The notes beneath the pieces are model-generated. The model saw nothing but the letters and a program-made list of their open reading frames with translations, did not search any database and was not told the DNA's origin. DNA of 64,000 nucleotides from an uncultured Clostridia bacterium (GTDB taxonomy: Bacteria > Bacillota > Clostridia > Christensenellales > CAG-138), in NCBI GenBank assembly GCA_944366945.1, contig CALVWJ010000015.1:1-64000 (forward strand). The letters run 5' to 3'. The translations under genes were made by a program, and so were the position numbers. Shown piece by piece: positions 34,774 through 43,734 of the stretch (positions are counted from its first letter, which is position 1; every line of letters starts with the position of its first letter).

Positions 34774-36735
34774 TCAGCAAAGCTTCGCCCCAGCTGGTAT
34801 GGCGTCATCGATCATAAGGAGATTCAGCTGTTCCTCGCCCTGGACGGTATGCACAGCTGAGATGAGCATGCCGCAGCTTTCCAATCCCATCATTTTTCTT
34901 GGAGGGAGATTGACGATCGCAACGAGCGTTTTGCCAACAAGATCTTCCGGCTTATAATACTTTGCAATCCCGGAAAGGATCTGCCGATCTTTACCGGTGC
35001 CATCATCCAAGGTGAAACGCAGAAGCTTTTCCGATTTTTTGACCCGTTCGCAGCTTTTAACTTTTACTGCACGCAGATCGCTGCGGCAGAAGGTATCAAA
35101 ATCCACATGATCTGTAAGCTGAGGTTCCACTTCAATGGCCGGGCAGGCGGGTTTGGATTGCGCAGCCTGCCATGCCTCAAGTTCCGCGAGTTTCTGATCC
35201 CGGTCAATCCGACTAAAGAGAATCTCTGCTTGCCCAACCATCTTGCCTACTGGCATGCCACCAAACTTCTCCAACGATGCTATGCCCGCATTTTCCACAC
35301 CAAGCTGCTTTAACATACGAGCGGAAGTTTCTGGAAGATAGGGCTCAAGCAGGATTGCTGAAAAGCGAATCGTCTCCAGCAGGTTGTAAAGCACGGTGCC
35401 AAGGCGCTCCTGCTTTCCTTCCTCTTTTGCCAGAGACCAAGGCATGGTTTCATCAATGTACTTGTTCGCTCGACGCAACAGGGAGAAAATCTCGTCGATT
35501 GCTTCCGCGACCTTGAGTTCATTCATGCGGGCCTCCACACGAGCAGGGAGGGCGATGGCCATCGCTTTGAGGTCCGCATCGACTGGCTCGGCTGCTGTTG
35601 GTTCCATGATGCGGCCGCCGAAATATTTCTGATCCATAGCAATCGTTCGGTTGACCAGGTTGCCCAGAATATTCGCAAGCTCAGTGTTCACCCGCTCAAT
35701 GATGAGCTCATAGGTCATCACGCCATCATTTGCAAATGGGATTTCATGCAATACAAAGTAGCGGATCGCGTCCACGCCAAACTGTGCCACGAGATCGTCC
35801 GCATAGATTACATTGCCCACGGATTTGCTCATCTTTCCGCTTCCCACCAAAAGCCATGGGTGACCGAACACCTGCTTTGGAAGCGGTTCACCCAGAGCCA
35901 TAAGGAAAATAGGCCAGTAGATCGTATGGAAGCGGACGATATCCTTGCCGATCAAATGCAGGTCTGCCGGCCAGAAATCCTTATATTGCTTGGAATGATT
36001 TCCATCGGGATCATATCCGCAGAAGGTGATATAATTGGTGAGAGCATCCAGCCAAACATATACTACATGTTTGGGATCAAAATCTACAGGGATCCCCCAG
36101 GTGAAAGAAGTCCTGGATACACACAGATCCTGCAAGCCCGGTTTTAGGAAATTGTTAATCATCTCGTTTTTCCTGGATTCCGGCTGGATAAATTCCGGAT
36201 GCGCTTGAATGTATTCCATGAGCCGATCCGCATATTTGCTCATGCGGAAAAAGTATGCCTCTTCCTGTGCATCCTGCACATCTCTACCGCAATCCGGGCA
36301 TTTGCCGTTTACAAGCTGGCTTTCGGTCCAGAAGCTCTCGCATGGAGTGCAGTATTTTCCTTGATAAGTCCCCTTATAAATATCACCCTGCTCATAAAGG
36401 CGCTTGAAAATCTTCTGAACCTTTTTAACATGCTCCGGATTAGAAGTGCGCACAAACTTATCATATGTGGTATTCATAAGATCCCAAATGCGGCGGATCT
36501 CGCCTGCTACGCCATCCACATATTCTTGAGGCGTGATACCGGCGGCTTCCGCTTTTTGCTGAATCTTTTGACCGTGCTCATCGGTGCCGGTCTGGAAATA
36601 TACTTGATAGCCAGTCATCCGCTTATAGCGTGCGATGGCATCGGCCAGCACGATTTCATACGTGTTCCCAATATGAGGCTTGGCCGAAGTATAGGCGATG
36701 GCCGTTGTGATGTAATAGTTTTTTGCTTCGCTCAT
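34774..36735 (-). CDS. metG: Methionyl-tRNA synthetase
   Basis: The 653-residue class I synthetase has the PHIGNTYE (HIGH-type) motif near residue 21, a zinc knuckle with CTPC and CPDC (about residues 128-147) and the KMSKSVGN signature near residue 302. An anticodon-binding helical domain and a C-terminal Trbp111-like tRNA-binding domain (about residues 550-653) follow. It charges initiator and elongator tRNA-Met. A GGGGAGGA ribosome binding site precedes the ATG. Expression is controlled by the Met T-box immediately upstream. Confidence 0.97.
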   Translation of the reverse strand: MSEAKNYYITTAIAYTSAKPHIGNTYEIVLADAIARYKRMTGYQVYFQTGTDEHGQKIQQKAEAAGITPQEYVDGVAGEIRRIWDLMNTTYDKFVRTSNPEHVKKVQKIFKRLYEQGDIYKGTYQGKYCTPCESFWTESQLVNGKCPDCGRDVQDAQEEAYFFRMSKYADRLMEYIQAHPEFIQPESRKNEMINNFLKPGLQDLCVSRTSFTWGIPVDFDPKHVVYVWLDALTNYITFCGYDPDGNHSKQYKDFWPADLHLIGKDIVRFHTIYWPIFLMALGEPLPKQVFGHPWLLVGSGKMSKSVGNVIYADDLVAQFGVDAIRYFVLHEIPFANDGVMTYELIIERVNTELANILGNLVNRTIAMDQKYFGGRIMEPTAAEPVDADLKAMAIALPARVEARMNELKVAEAIDEIFSLLRRANKYIDETMPWSLAKEEGKQERLGTVLYNLLETIRFSAILLEPYLPETSARMLKQLGVENAGIASLEKFGGMPVGKMVGQAEILFSRIDRDQKLAELEAWQAAQSKPACPAIEVEPQLTDHVDFDTFCRSDLRAVKVKSCERVKKSEKLLRFTLDDGTGKDRQILSGIAKYYKPEDLVGKTLVAIVNLPPRKMMGLESCGMLISAVHTVQGEEQLNLLMIDDAIPAGAKLC

Positions 36736-36752
36736 GTGAATCCTCCCCGTTT

Positions 36753-37019
36753 AAAATCAAAAATCGCCCGAATGCGCGCTGTGCGCAAAGGGACGATGCT
36801 CGGTCGTGGTACCACCCTTCTTCCCACCCTGCAAGGGCGGCTCAAAGACGCGCGCTGTATCGGGCGCACCCGCTCGTGCCTAAAAGATAACTGCATTCAG
36901 CATGAGCCGCTCTGGAGCCATGTTCAACGGCGCTGCACCACCAGGCTCTCACCTAATCCCGGCTCTCTTAGGCACGCATTCCGCTTACTCTTTCCGTCAC
37001 TGCGGTATTTTTCCAATTC
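36753..37019 (-). ncRNA. T-box riboswitch (Met) of metG
   Basis: The minus-strand leader carries the conserved T-box AAGGGTGGTACCACG at 36805-36819 and a stem I region beginning near 37000 with AGTAAGCG and GGGATTAGGTGAG elements. An AUG specifier is at 36919-36921 within GAACAUGGCUCC. A terminator stem (ATCGTCCC, 36790-36797, with GGGCGAT, 36763-36769) is followed by T residues. Uncharged tRNA-Met would stabilise the antiterminator and switch metG on. Confidence 0.93.
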
Positions 37020-37025
37020 TAGATG

Positions 37026-37054
37026 AGTTTACTTGTTCCCCTTATTTTTGTCAA
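37026..37054 (-). promoter_or_regulatory. Promoter of the metG T-box transcript
   Basis: Minus-strand TTGACA (37054-37049), a 17-base spacer and TAAACT (37031-37026). Transcription would start near 37019, at the 5' end of the T-box. Confidence 0.85.
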
Positions 37055-37165
37055 GGAAATCTTTCTTTATGCAAATGCAACGCCATAATGGCAATATTTG
37101 AGATTGACAAGCGCCCCGTTTCCAACCAAAATGATGATAATACTTTGGAAAGAGTGGGATGCGCC

Positions 37166-37837
37166 ATGGCTGAAGTTTGGGAAGACCTGCAATGCGCTGG
37201 GCTTGGGATTTACCGTGCTTCAGATGGATTTTCCTATGGGCACGATGCCGTGCTGCTTGCAAATTTTATCCGCGCGCACAGAGGGCAGCGCCTGCTTGAT
37301 CTTGGCACGGGAACAGGGATTATTGCATTGCTTGCTCATGCAAAAACAGGAGCCATAGTTGATGCGGTTGACCTTTCTCAAGCAAGCTGTGCGCTTGCTG
37401 CAAAAAGCGTTGCAAGGAATGGACTTGCGCACGCAATATCGGTGCAGCAAGCAGATCTGCGCTTACTTCCCGACGCACGGCTTACCCGCGAAAGCTTTGA
37501 CTGCGTTGCATGCAATCCGCCTTATTATGCAAGTGGAACGGAAAGCGCAGATCCTGCACGCCGGCAAAGCACGCATGAAACTACATGCACGATCCATGAT
37601 GTGGCTTCCTGCGCACATCGCATGCTGAAAAACGGGGGCAAGCTGTTTGTATGCTATCCTGCTGCGGGGTTATCGCGGCTTTGCGCAGCACTGGAAGCGA
37701 GGACGCTTGCCGTGAAGCGCATATGCATGATCCGGGCAAAACGCGGAAGACCGCCATACCTTATCCTGGTTGAGGCAAAAAAAGGTGGGGGAAGCGGGGT
37801 AACTTTTGAAGAAGACATTATTTTGGAGGAAATTTAA
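37166..37837 (+). CDS. TrmN6-like tRNA/DNA adenine-N6 methyltransferase
   Basis: The 223-residue protein has a class I SAM-binding motif LDLGTGTGIIALLA (near residue 45) and the catalytic NPPYYASG motif (near residue 120). The opening GLGIYRASDGFSYGHDAVLLANF segment is typical of the TrmN6/YfiC group that methylates A37 of tRNA-Val or other adenines. The frame is open to an ATG at 37088; I prefer 37166 because family homology starts just after it, though neither has a strong ribosome binding site. It runs into rsmI with a TAATG overlap, as in many Firmicutes. Confidence 0.85.
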   Translation: MAEVWEDLQCAGLGIYRASDGFSYGHDAVLLANFIRAHRGQRLLDLGTGTGIIALLAHAKTGAIVDAVDLSQASCALAAKSVARNGLAHAISVQQADLRLLPDARLTRESFDCVACNPPYYASGTESADPARRQSTHETTCTIHDVASCAHRMLKNGGKLFVCYPAAGLSRLCAALEARTLAVKRICMIRAKRGRPPYLILVEAKKGGGSGVTFEEDIILEEI

Positions 37838-38703
37838 TGGAAGATATTCAGCAGGCTGCGCTTGCTCCCATGCTCTACCTTTGTGCAACGCCGATTGGAA
37901 ACTTGGAAGATATTACGTTGCGGGCAGTGCGCATATTAAAAAACGTAAGCTGCATTTATTGCGAAGATACGCGGCGTACCGCTACGCTTTTAAACCGGCT
38001 TTCGATCAAAAAGCCATTAATAGCATGCCATTCGCATAATGAGAATACGCGTGCAGAGGAGATCGTGCAGCGCGTGTGCGGCGGGGAAGCTGTTGCTTTT
38101 GTGAGCGATGCAGGGATGCCAGGGATTTCGGATCCAGGAGAGCGGCTCGTTGCTGCATGCATTGCGCATAATGTGCCATTTACGGTGCTTCCAGGCCCTT
38201 CTGCATCCCTTGCGGCGCTTGTGCTTTCAGGGCTCCCCAGCTGTGGAGCCTGCTTCTATGGGTTTCTTCCGCGTGAGCCCAAACCTCGTCGTACAGCGCT
38301 TGCGGCGCTCGCGGAGCATCGCGGGACGTTGATATTTTATGAAAGCCCATTGCGCCTTGCCGCAACCTGCGCTGAGCTTGTGGGAGCATTGGGAGACCGG
38401 CCAGCCGCGCTCGTACGTGAGATAACAAAAATACACGAGGAAACAGTACGTGCGCCACTTTCTGCGCTTGCAGCGCGCTATGCTGAAACGCCGCCGCGCG
38501 GCGAGTGCGTGCTGCTTGTTTCCGGTGCGCTAGATGCACCAGGTGCAACTGAAGAGGACGCTTTGGCAATGCTTGCGCCCCTTTTGCAACAGGGGGTGCG
38601 TGCAAAGGATGCTGCGAAGGAGGTTTCTGCTGCCATAGGTATTTCGCGCAATGAAGTCTACCGCCTTGCGTTGCAAATTAAGCAGAAGGCGGAGGAAGGA
38701 TGA
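37837..38703 (+). CDS. rsmI: 16S rRNA (cytidine-1402-2'-O)-methyltransferase
   Basis: The 288-residue enzyme shows LYLCATPIGNLEDITLRAV (near residue 12), CEDTRRTATLL, FVSDAGMPGISDPGERLV (near residue 88) and PGPSASLAAL, the ordered motifs of RsmI in the tetrapyrrole-methylase fold. It methylates the 2'-OH of C1402 in the ribosomal P site. GGAGG lies 7 bases before the ATG, which overlaps the previous stop codon. Its 3' end is 22 bases from the FHA-domain gene. Confidence 0.96.
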   Translation: MEDIQQAALAPMLYLCATPIGNLEDITLRAVRILKNVSCIYCEDTRRTATLLNRLSIKKPLIACHSHNENTRAEEIVQRVCGGEAVAFVSDAGMPGISDPGERLVAACIAHNVPFTVLPGPSASLAALVLSGLPSCGACFYGFLPREPKPRRTALAALAEHRGTLIFYESPLRLAATCAELVGALGDRPAALVREITKIHEETVRAPLSALAARYAETPPRGECVLLVSGALDAPGATEEDALAMLAPLLQQGVRAKDAAKEVSAAIGISRNEVYRLALQIKQKAEEG

Positions 38704-38725
38704 ACGGCAGCAGCGGGGTGGCCAT

Positions 38726-39184
38726 ATGAGTGCATATGAAGTTGTTTCCAGCATTATGCGGTATGTTTTTCTCGGCACGTTGCTTTATTTTATCGTCCTT
38801 TTGATCGTCCGTTCCATTTCAGAATGGCGGTATCTGCGCATGGCACAGCGCATCCTACAGCTTTCCATTCATTGGATCCTGGTAATTGAACCGGAAAAAT
38901 ACCGCGGTAAATGGTTTCCGCTTAAGGAATACAACGATATCGGAAGCGGTTCGGAATGCGAGATTCCTTTGGCGCAGACAGAACTCAAAGCACGTCATGC
39001 GCGCATCGTGCTTAAAAATGGTGAGTATCGCTTTTCCACAAAGAAAAGAAGATACTGTGAGATCAATGGCCAGCCGGTGATCCGCCGGGAAACACCGCTT
39101 GCAGATGGGGACATTATCTGGATCCAAGATGTATGCTTTATATGCCACAGAACCCGCGGCAAGGAGGGATTGGACGATGCGTAA
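38726..39184 (+). CDS. Membrane-anchored FHA-domain protein
   Basis: A 152-residue protein with one N-terminal membrane helix (about residues 10-32) and a C-terminal FHA domain (about residues 65-145), recognisable by IGSGSECEIPL, ARHARIVLKNG and the final strand pair. FHA domains bind phosphothreonine peptides. The FHA-SEDS-PBP gene order here is common in Clostridia and Actinobacteria, where such proteins link Ser/Thr kinase signals to cell-wall synthesis. The frame is open to 38651, but the ATG at 38726 starts the membrane segment. It overlaps the next gene by 8 bases. Confidence 0.88.
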   Translation: MSAYEVVSSIMRYVFLGTLLYFIVLLIVRSISEWRYLRMAQRILQLSIHWILVIEPEKYRGKWFPLKEYNDIGSGSECEIPLAQTELKARHARIVLKNGEYRFSTKKRRYCEINGQPVIRRETPLADGDIIWIQDVCFICHRTRGKEGLDDA

Positions 39185-40481
39185 ACTGCGGCATGCCAGG
39201 TGTGCTTCTGCGCTGGGGGTGGTACTGCTGTTTATTTTAGCGGCTTTTTCTCTGCTGGCGTTCCACGAAGGGAGCTTTGATGCAGGTGCGCTGCTTTTTG
39301 GCGGCGTTGTATTGCTTACTGTTTTGTTATCCTATTGTCTGCTTGCATGTTTTGCTGCGCATGCGGACAGATTATTAATGCTTATAGTCTGCTTCCTTTA
39401 CGCGCTTGGCATGGTAATGCAGTACCGTATTTCTCCGGAAACCGCGCTTCACCAGCTTATAATGCTGGGCATCGGTTTGGTTGGAATGTTGTTGATGCTT
39501 ATCTTAATGCGCAAACCTAGGATTTTTCGCATCCTCAGCATTCCCATGGCGCTTCTAAGCCTTGGAATCCTGGCGGCACTCCTGTTCGTTGGCAAAGAGT
39601 CTGGCGGCGCCCGCAATTGGATTAGCATAGGCGGGATCCTGTTTCAACCTTCTGAATTCGTAAAAGTTGCACTGGTATTCCTGCTCGCGGATGCACTGAC
39701 CGATCACACGCATGTAAAAGATCTGCTCCCGATTCTACTTTTCGTAATGGTTGCAATCTCACTTCTAGTGCTTCAAAGGGATCTTGGGGCAGCGATGCTG
39801 CTTGCAGGTGTATTCCTGCTAGTTTTCTTTGTTGCAACGAGCAATATTCGCGCAACCCTTGCAGCCATGCTGCTTGGTGGCGCAGGTGCATATGCAAGTT
39901 ACCTCTTGTTTGACCACGTGCGCGCGCGCATCGCCATTTGGCAGGACCCATGGGCGACATATTCCACCAGCGGATACCAGATTGCCCAAGGGCTTATGGC
40001 GATTGCCTCTGGGGGCCTCTGGGGTCTTGGCCTTGGCCTTGGCTCACCCAAGATGATCCCAGCTTATCATACTGACTATATTTTCGCTGTGATCTGTGAG
40101 GAATTTGGAATCGTTTTTGGAATCGGCGTTATTATGCTTTATTTGCTTCTTGTCGTGCGCGGGGTTTTAATTTCGCTCAACGCACAAGACAGGTTTTCCA
40201 TGCTTGCAGCATTTGGAGCAACTGCACTGCTTGCAGTGCAGACATTCGTCATTATCGGAGGCGTTATCAAGCTTATCCCATTAACCGGTATTACGATGCC
40301 GTTTGTAAGCTATGGTGGGAGCTCCATGATAGCATGCATGCTTCTTGTTGGAATTCTGGAAGGCATCGCAGCGCAAAGTGGTACCCTGTTGGAAGATGCG
40401 CTCATTCGTGCGGCAGATGAAACTCTCAGTGCAGCGCAAGAGGATGCAACGGAAATGGAATGCGAGGAGGATGCGCAATGA
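39177..40481 (+). CDS. FtsW/RodA/SpoVE-family SEDS glycosyltransferase
   Basis: The 434-residue protein has about ten to twelve membrane helices and SEDS signatures: GARNWISIGGILFQPSEFVKVALV (near residue 145), YQIAQGLMAIASGG with HTDYIFAVICEEFG (near residue 275) and a final GITMPFVSYGGSSM. SEDS proteins polymerise lipid II and work with a class B PBP, here the next gene. Two helices at the N-terminus before the core are additional. AGGAGGG precedes the ATG at 39177, inside the FHA gene. Confidence 0.93.
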   Translation: MRKLRHARCASALGVVLLFILAAFSLLAFHEGSFDAGALLFGGVVLLTVLLSYCLLACFAAHADRLLMLIVCFLYALGMVMQYRISPETALHQLIMLGIGLVGMLLMLILMRKPRIFRILSIPMALLSLGILAALLFVGKESGGARNWISIGGILFQPSEFVKVALVFLLADALTDHTHVKDLLPILLFVMVAISLLVLQRDLGAAMLLAGVFLLVFFVATSNIRATLAAMLLGGAGAYASYLLFDHVRARIAIWQDPWATYSTSGYQIAQGLMAIASGGLWGLGLGLGSPKMIPAYHTDYIFAVICEEFGIVFGIGVIMLYLLLVVRGVLISLNAQDRFSMLAAFGATALLAVQTFVIIGGVIKLIPLTGITMPFVSYGGSSMIACMLLVGILEGIAAQSGTLLEDALIRAADETLSAAQEDATEMECEEDAQ

Positions 40482-41953
40482 ATACAAAGCGTAACATTAA
40501 GGCAATGCTTGCGGTATTCACCGCGCTTTTTGTGCTTCTTGCAGGGTATCTTGTTTACATAATCGGCGCTTATGGGCCGTATTGGTTTGCAAGTCCATAT
40601 AATACGCGCGTAACCAATCAGAAAAATACAGTTTGGGCCGGTTCGATTCTGGATAGAAATGGTGTCGTGCTTGCATATACCAACGCAGATGGCGAGCGGG
40701 AATATGCAGCGGAAGAAAGCCTGCGGCTTGCTACCGCTCATGTCATTGGGGATAATTCCGGCCAAACGCTTGGCGCTGAGGCACTATTTGCAAAATACCT
40801 GCTTGGATTTGAGCAAAGCATTGGCGAGCAGCTTTCCTACCTTGTTTCGGGCGAACAACGCAGAGGAAAGGATGTTTCGCTCACCATCGATTCTGCACTT
40901 TGCACATATGCAAGCTCTCTGCTTGATGGCAACGATGGTGCTATCTTCCTAATGAATTATAAAACCGGGGAAGTGTTGGCCTGCACTGCGAACCCCGCAT
41001 TCGACCCAGCGCGCATGAGCGAGTATACTACGGGCGAATATGCGCTTGCAGAAGGCAGCATGGTGAACCGGGCCACAATGGGGCGCTATACGCCTGGCTC
41101 AACTTTTAAAATCATCACAACCATTGCAGCGCTTCGCTATCTTCCGAATGTAGAAGAGCGAGCGTTCAACTGCGATGGACCGCTTGTGTTTGAAAAAGAG
41201 AGCGGCAAGTTGGTTAGCGGGGTAAACCCTTATGATGAAGAAGGAGAATTATACTCTAAATATGTCCTCCTGCGTGATCATGAAGATGCAGTGCATGGCA
41301 CATTGACTTTAGCAGAGGCTTTCGCCGTTTCCTGCAATCATGTGTTTGCGGAGATTGCGCTTGAAATCGGAGAGGAAAAGCTACGTCAAACCGCGGAGTC
41401 GCTTGGCTTCAACGGCACATTCCTGTTTGATGAGCTGGTGGCGTATGCTGGAAGCTTTGGAGAGGCACAAACAGACTTTGCGCTTGCATGGAGCGGTGTC
41501 GGACAGCATACGGACATTTTAACGCCGATCCATCTTTGCCTTATTACGTCCGCCATCGCAAACGATGGGGTTGCCATGGAGCCCAAGCTGCTCTTGCAAG
41601 TAAGTGGAACATCAACTTCTGCGCCTGTTGCAGATTTTGTGCCGGAAGCATACCAGACGCTTCTTAAAGGGAACGAAGCGGAGTTCTTGGCCTCCTGCAT
41701 GCGCGGCGTGGTAGAACATGGAACTGGCACACAGGCAGCGGTAAGCGGCTATTCGGTGTGCGGAAAAACGGGCACGGCGGAAATCTCTTCGGCAGAAAAC
41801 GCTCTTTCACATGCCTGGTTTACAGGATATGTGGATAGCGAAGCGTTCCCCTATGCTATAACCGTAATCGTAGAGCGCGCGGGGGGAGGCGGAACAATTG
41901 CGGCGCCTATTGCAGCAAAGGTGCTCGAATATGCAATTGTGTGCAGCCAATAA
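40478..41953 (+). CDS. Class B penicillin-binding protein (PbpA/PBP2-like transpeptidase)
   Basis: The 491-residue protein has an N-terminal membrane helix (about residues 8-30), a short dimerisation domain and a transpeptidase domain with YTPGSTFKI (nucleophile Ser-x-x-Lys near residue 210), SCN near residue 286 and GKTGTAE near residue 430. It cross-links glycan made by the preceding SEDS protein. The ATG overlaps the ftsW-like stop as ATGA, giving tight coupling. GAGGAGG lies upstream. Confidence 0.94.
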   Translation: MNTKRNIKAMLAVFTALFVLLAGYLVYIIGAYGPYWFASPYNTRVTNQKNTVWAGSILDRNGVVLAYTNADGEREYAAEESLRLATAHVIGDNSGQTLGAEALFAKYLLGFEQSIGEQLSYLVSGEQRRGKDVSLTIDSALCTYASSLLDGNDGAIFLMNYKTGEVLACTANPAFDPARMSEYTTGEYALAEGSMVNRATMGRYTPGSTFKIITTIAALRYLPNVEERAFNCDGPLVFEKESGKLVSGVNPYDEEGELYSKYVLLRDHEDAVHGTLTLAEAFAVSCNHVFAEIALEIGEEKLRQTAESLGFNGTFLFDELVAYAGSFGEAQTDFALAWSGVGQHTDILTPIHLCLITSAIANDGVAMEPKLLLQVSGTSTSAPVADFVPEAYQTLLKGNEAEFLASCMRGVVEHGTGTQAAVSGYSVCGKTGTAEISSAENALSHAWFTGYVDSEAFPYAITVIVERAGGGGTIAAPIAAKVLEYAIVCSQ

Positions 41954-41958
41954 AACGC

Positions 41959-43086
41959 TCAATTGCCTTCTGCAAAGTAGGCAAGGATCAAATCAACCAT
42001 CATGCCATAGCTTTTTACGCCGCTTTCCTGCTGGTTGAATTTAAGGTAGTTATCGTTGAGCGTTGTTGCAGCTTCTTCAACAGGCCCTTCAAACGCATCC
42101 CAATATGCATTGTAATTGGCAAGGTCGCGCACCATGGCATCGGTATACGTGGCATAGAGTGCCGCATATTTTTCCTTGTCCGCAGCGTATAATTTGTTTC
42201 CGCAGTGGATTAAGGCCAGCATTGTGCCAGAATAGGCAATCGCAGGATCATCTGAATAGGTACAGGCAAGGTAGCTTACAAAATTGGCCTCATCTTCTCG
42301 TGCGATTCCAAGATAATGTGCGGTTTCATGTGCGGCAGAGGAGAGCATGAGCAAAGCGGGCTGATCGATGTTTACGTTTGGCTCCCCTGTATGCGGGATA
42401 AAAATCCCGGAAATTCCGGCATAAGAAAGTCCAATCGAGCTTATGACGCCTTTTGCAGCATAGGTACGCCGGGAGAAAAGCGGATAATCTAGGCCTAGGC
42501 GCGCATATGCGCTGGGAATCGCATCAAAATAAGCTTCATATCCATCTTTTAAGGTAAATACGCCATTTTCATCCTCTGTTACAGATGCGCGCAAAGTGCC
42601 TGCCTGCTGGGCAAGACGCAGGCAGGCTGCTTCCAGCTCTTCCGTTGTGCGTTCTTCTACTGGAAACGAAAGCAATGCATAAAGCGAAGGGCGGGAATAG
42701 TTGAATCCCCACATGACATAAAACAGGTTCAGCAATACGCCGCCTGCGATGCAGAGCGAAAGCAGATAACCCACGAACGTGGAAAATGGGATTCGGCGGA
42801 AGATTAAGCGGTAAAGATGCACAAGCGTAAGCACGACTACGGCGATTACAAGCGCATATAAAATGCATTCCGCAATAGAAACGCGTGTAAGAGAATTCAG
42901 CTTTCCCATCCACGCACTCAAGACCGGGTAAATCTTCTCGGAATAATTGAGCTCAATCCATTCCGGATACTGCGCAGCAATACGCGGAAGGAAAATCCCA
43001 ATCGGGAGCAATAAAAGCCAGGGAAGCTTTTTCAAATTCTGCTTCCATCCGGCGCGAATAATACTTTTGGTTCTTGCGTTTGACAT
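41959..43086 (-). CDS. DUF3810 membrane protein with zinc-protease motif
   Basis: The 375-residue protein has three N-terminal membrane segments (about residues 18-38, 65-95 and 105-128) and an extracytoplasmic domain with HETAHYLGI (HExxH, near residue 270) followed by an acidic REDEANFVSYLAC helix. This is the DUF3810 family, a putative zinc metalloprotease. The frame is open 42 bases further up, but the ATG at 43084-43086 lies only 6 bases beyond a TATAAT, so the mRNA may be leaderless. No substrate is known. It converges with the PBP gene. Confidence 0.83.
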   Translation of the reverse strand: MSNARTKSIIRAGWKQNLKKLPWLLLLPIGIFLPRIAAQYPEWIELNYSEKIYPVLSAWMGKLNSLTRVSIAECILYALVIAVVVLTLVHLYRLIFRRIPFSTFVGYLLSLCIAGGVLLNLFYVMWGFNYSRPSLYALLSFPVEERTTEELEAACLRLAQQAGTLRASVTEDENGVFTLKDGYEAYFDAIPSAYARLGLDYPLFSRRTYAAKGVISSIGLSYAGISGIFIPHTGEPNVNIDQPALLMLSSAAHETAHYLGIAREDEANFVSYLACTYSDDPAIAYSGTMLALIHCGNKLYAADKEKYAALYATYTDAMVRDLANYNAYWDAFEGPVEEAATTLNDNYLKFNQQESGVKSYGMMVDLILAYFAEGN

Positions 43087-43107
43087 GGTGGTATTATACC
43101 ATGTCAA
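43080..43107. repeat. 10-bp inverted repeat over promoter and start codon
   Basis: TTGACATGGT (43080-43089) and ACCATGTCAA (43098-43107) form a perfect inverted repeat with an 8-base centre. The repeat covers the DUF3810 -10 and its start codon, the position expected of a repressor operator. Confidence 0.7.
43093..43101 (-). promoter_or_regulatory. Extended -10 promoter of the DUF3810 gene
   Basis: Minus-strand TGGTATAAT ending 6 bases before the ATG at 43086. No good -35 is seen. Confidence 0.6.
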
Positions 43108-43140
43108 GGCTGCAAAAACAGCAGGCAAAGTGTGAAAAGA

Positions 43141-43620
43141 TCATGGCGCATACGCATCCAGAAGCTGTTCTACCCAATCTTCCTTGGGAGATTCAATCAT
43201 AGAGATAACGTCGATCCCATCTTCTGTGCCTTCTGGAAACAAGTATAGCGTAGGACCGTTTCGCAGGCGCCCATCATAAACATGTGCATGGAATAGGGCA
43301 AACGGCAAATAGCCTTCTGCATAAACAAGGATTGTTGTTTCTCCATAATCACAGGGAACCTCCTTCAAAGAAGGCTGCTGCGGGGAAAGGGGGATGCTGT
43401 AAAGGTAAGCAACCCCATTTTCATCCGTTGTTGCGTGAATATTTCCCTCTGGCAGGACAATCTGCGCCTGCTCGATCGCGTGCAGGGAATATGCGTCAAC
43501 CACGGTCACCTTCATATGCCCGAATGGCTGCTTTTGCCGGGCTAAAGTAAGCACAAGAAATCCCAACGCAATGCAGACAGCAGGAACCATATACCACATC
43601 CATTTTTTCCTTTTCATCAT
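43141..43620 (-). CDS. Membrane-anchored protein with carboxypeptidase-regulatory-like domain
   Basis: The 159-residue protein starts with a basic patch and one membrane helix (about residues 9-28), followed by a beta-sandwich domain (about residues 38-130). The domain opens MKVTVVDAYSLHAIEQAQIVL and includes ATTDENGVAYL, the pattern of carboxypeptidase-regulatory-like (CarboxypepD_reg) domains. The final segment is acidic. Its function is unknown. The frame extends far upstream, but ATG 43618-43620 starts the membrane anchor. It is transcribed divergently from pgi and lies 55 bases before the DUF3810 start. Confidence 0.68.
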   Translation of the reverse strand: MMKRKKWMWYMVPAVCIALGFLVLTLARQKQPFGHMKVTVVDAYSLHAIEQAQIVLPEGNIHATTDENGVAYLYSIPLSPQQPSLKEVPCDYGETTILVYAEGYLPFALFHAHVYDGRLRNGPTLYLFPEGTEDGIDVISMIESPKEDWVEQLLDAYAP

Positions 43621-43678
43621 GATCTTGCCCCCAAATCTATGGATTGCATAATTTATGCGGGCAAATGTGCGTGATATG

Positions 43679-43687
43679 TGATATAAT
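43679..43687 (+). promoter_or_regulatory. Extended -10 promoter of pgi
   Basis: TGATATAAT (43679-43687), about 47 bases before the pgi ATG; the -35 is weak. Confidence 0.6.
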
Positions 43688-43734
43688 CCTGCCAAAATCA
43701 GTATGAAATTCATTTTATAGGAGGCAAGAGCGCG

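Noticed and set aside
36199-37026. A 275-codon open frame on the plus strand opposite metG
   Set aside because: It is the antisense shadow of the metG N-terminus and T-box. The minus-strand frame has full synthetase motifs, and the plus frame has no ribosome binding site or recognisable domain.
41941-43128. The longer start for the DUF3810 protein at 43128
   Set aside because: Those extra 14 codons would be encoded by the promoter itself (TATAAT at 43098-43093), so a start there would require a different, unseen promoter.
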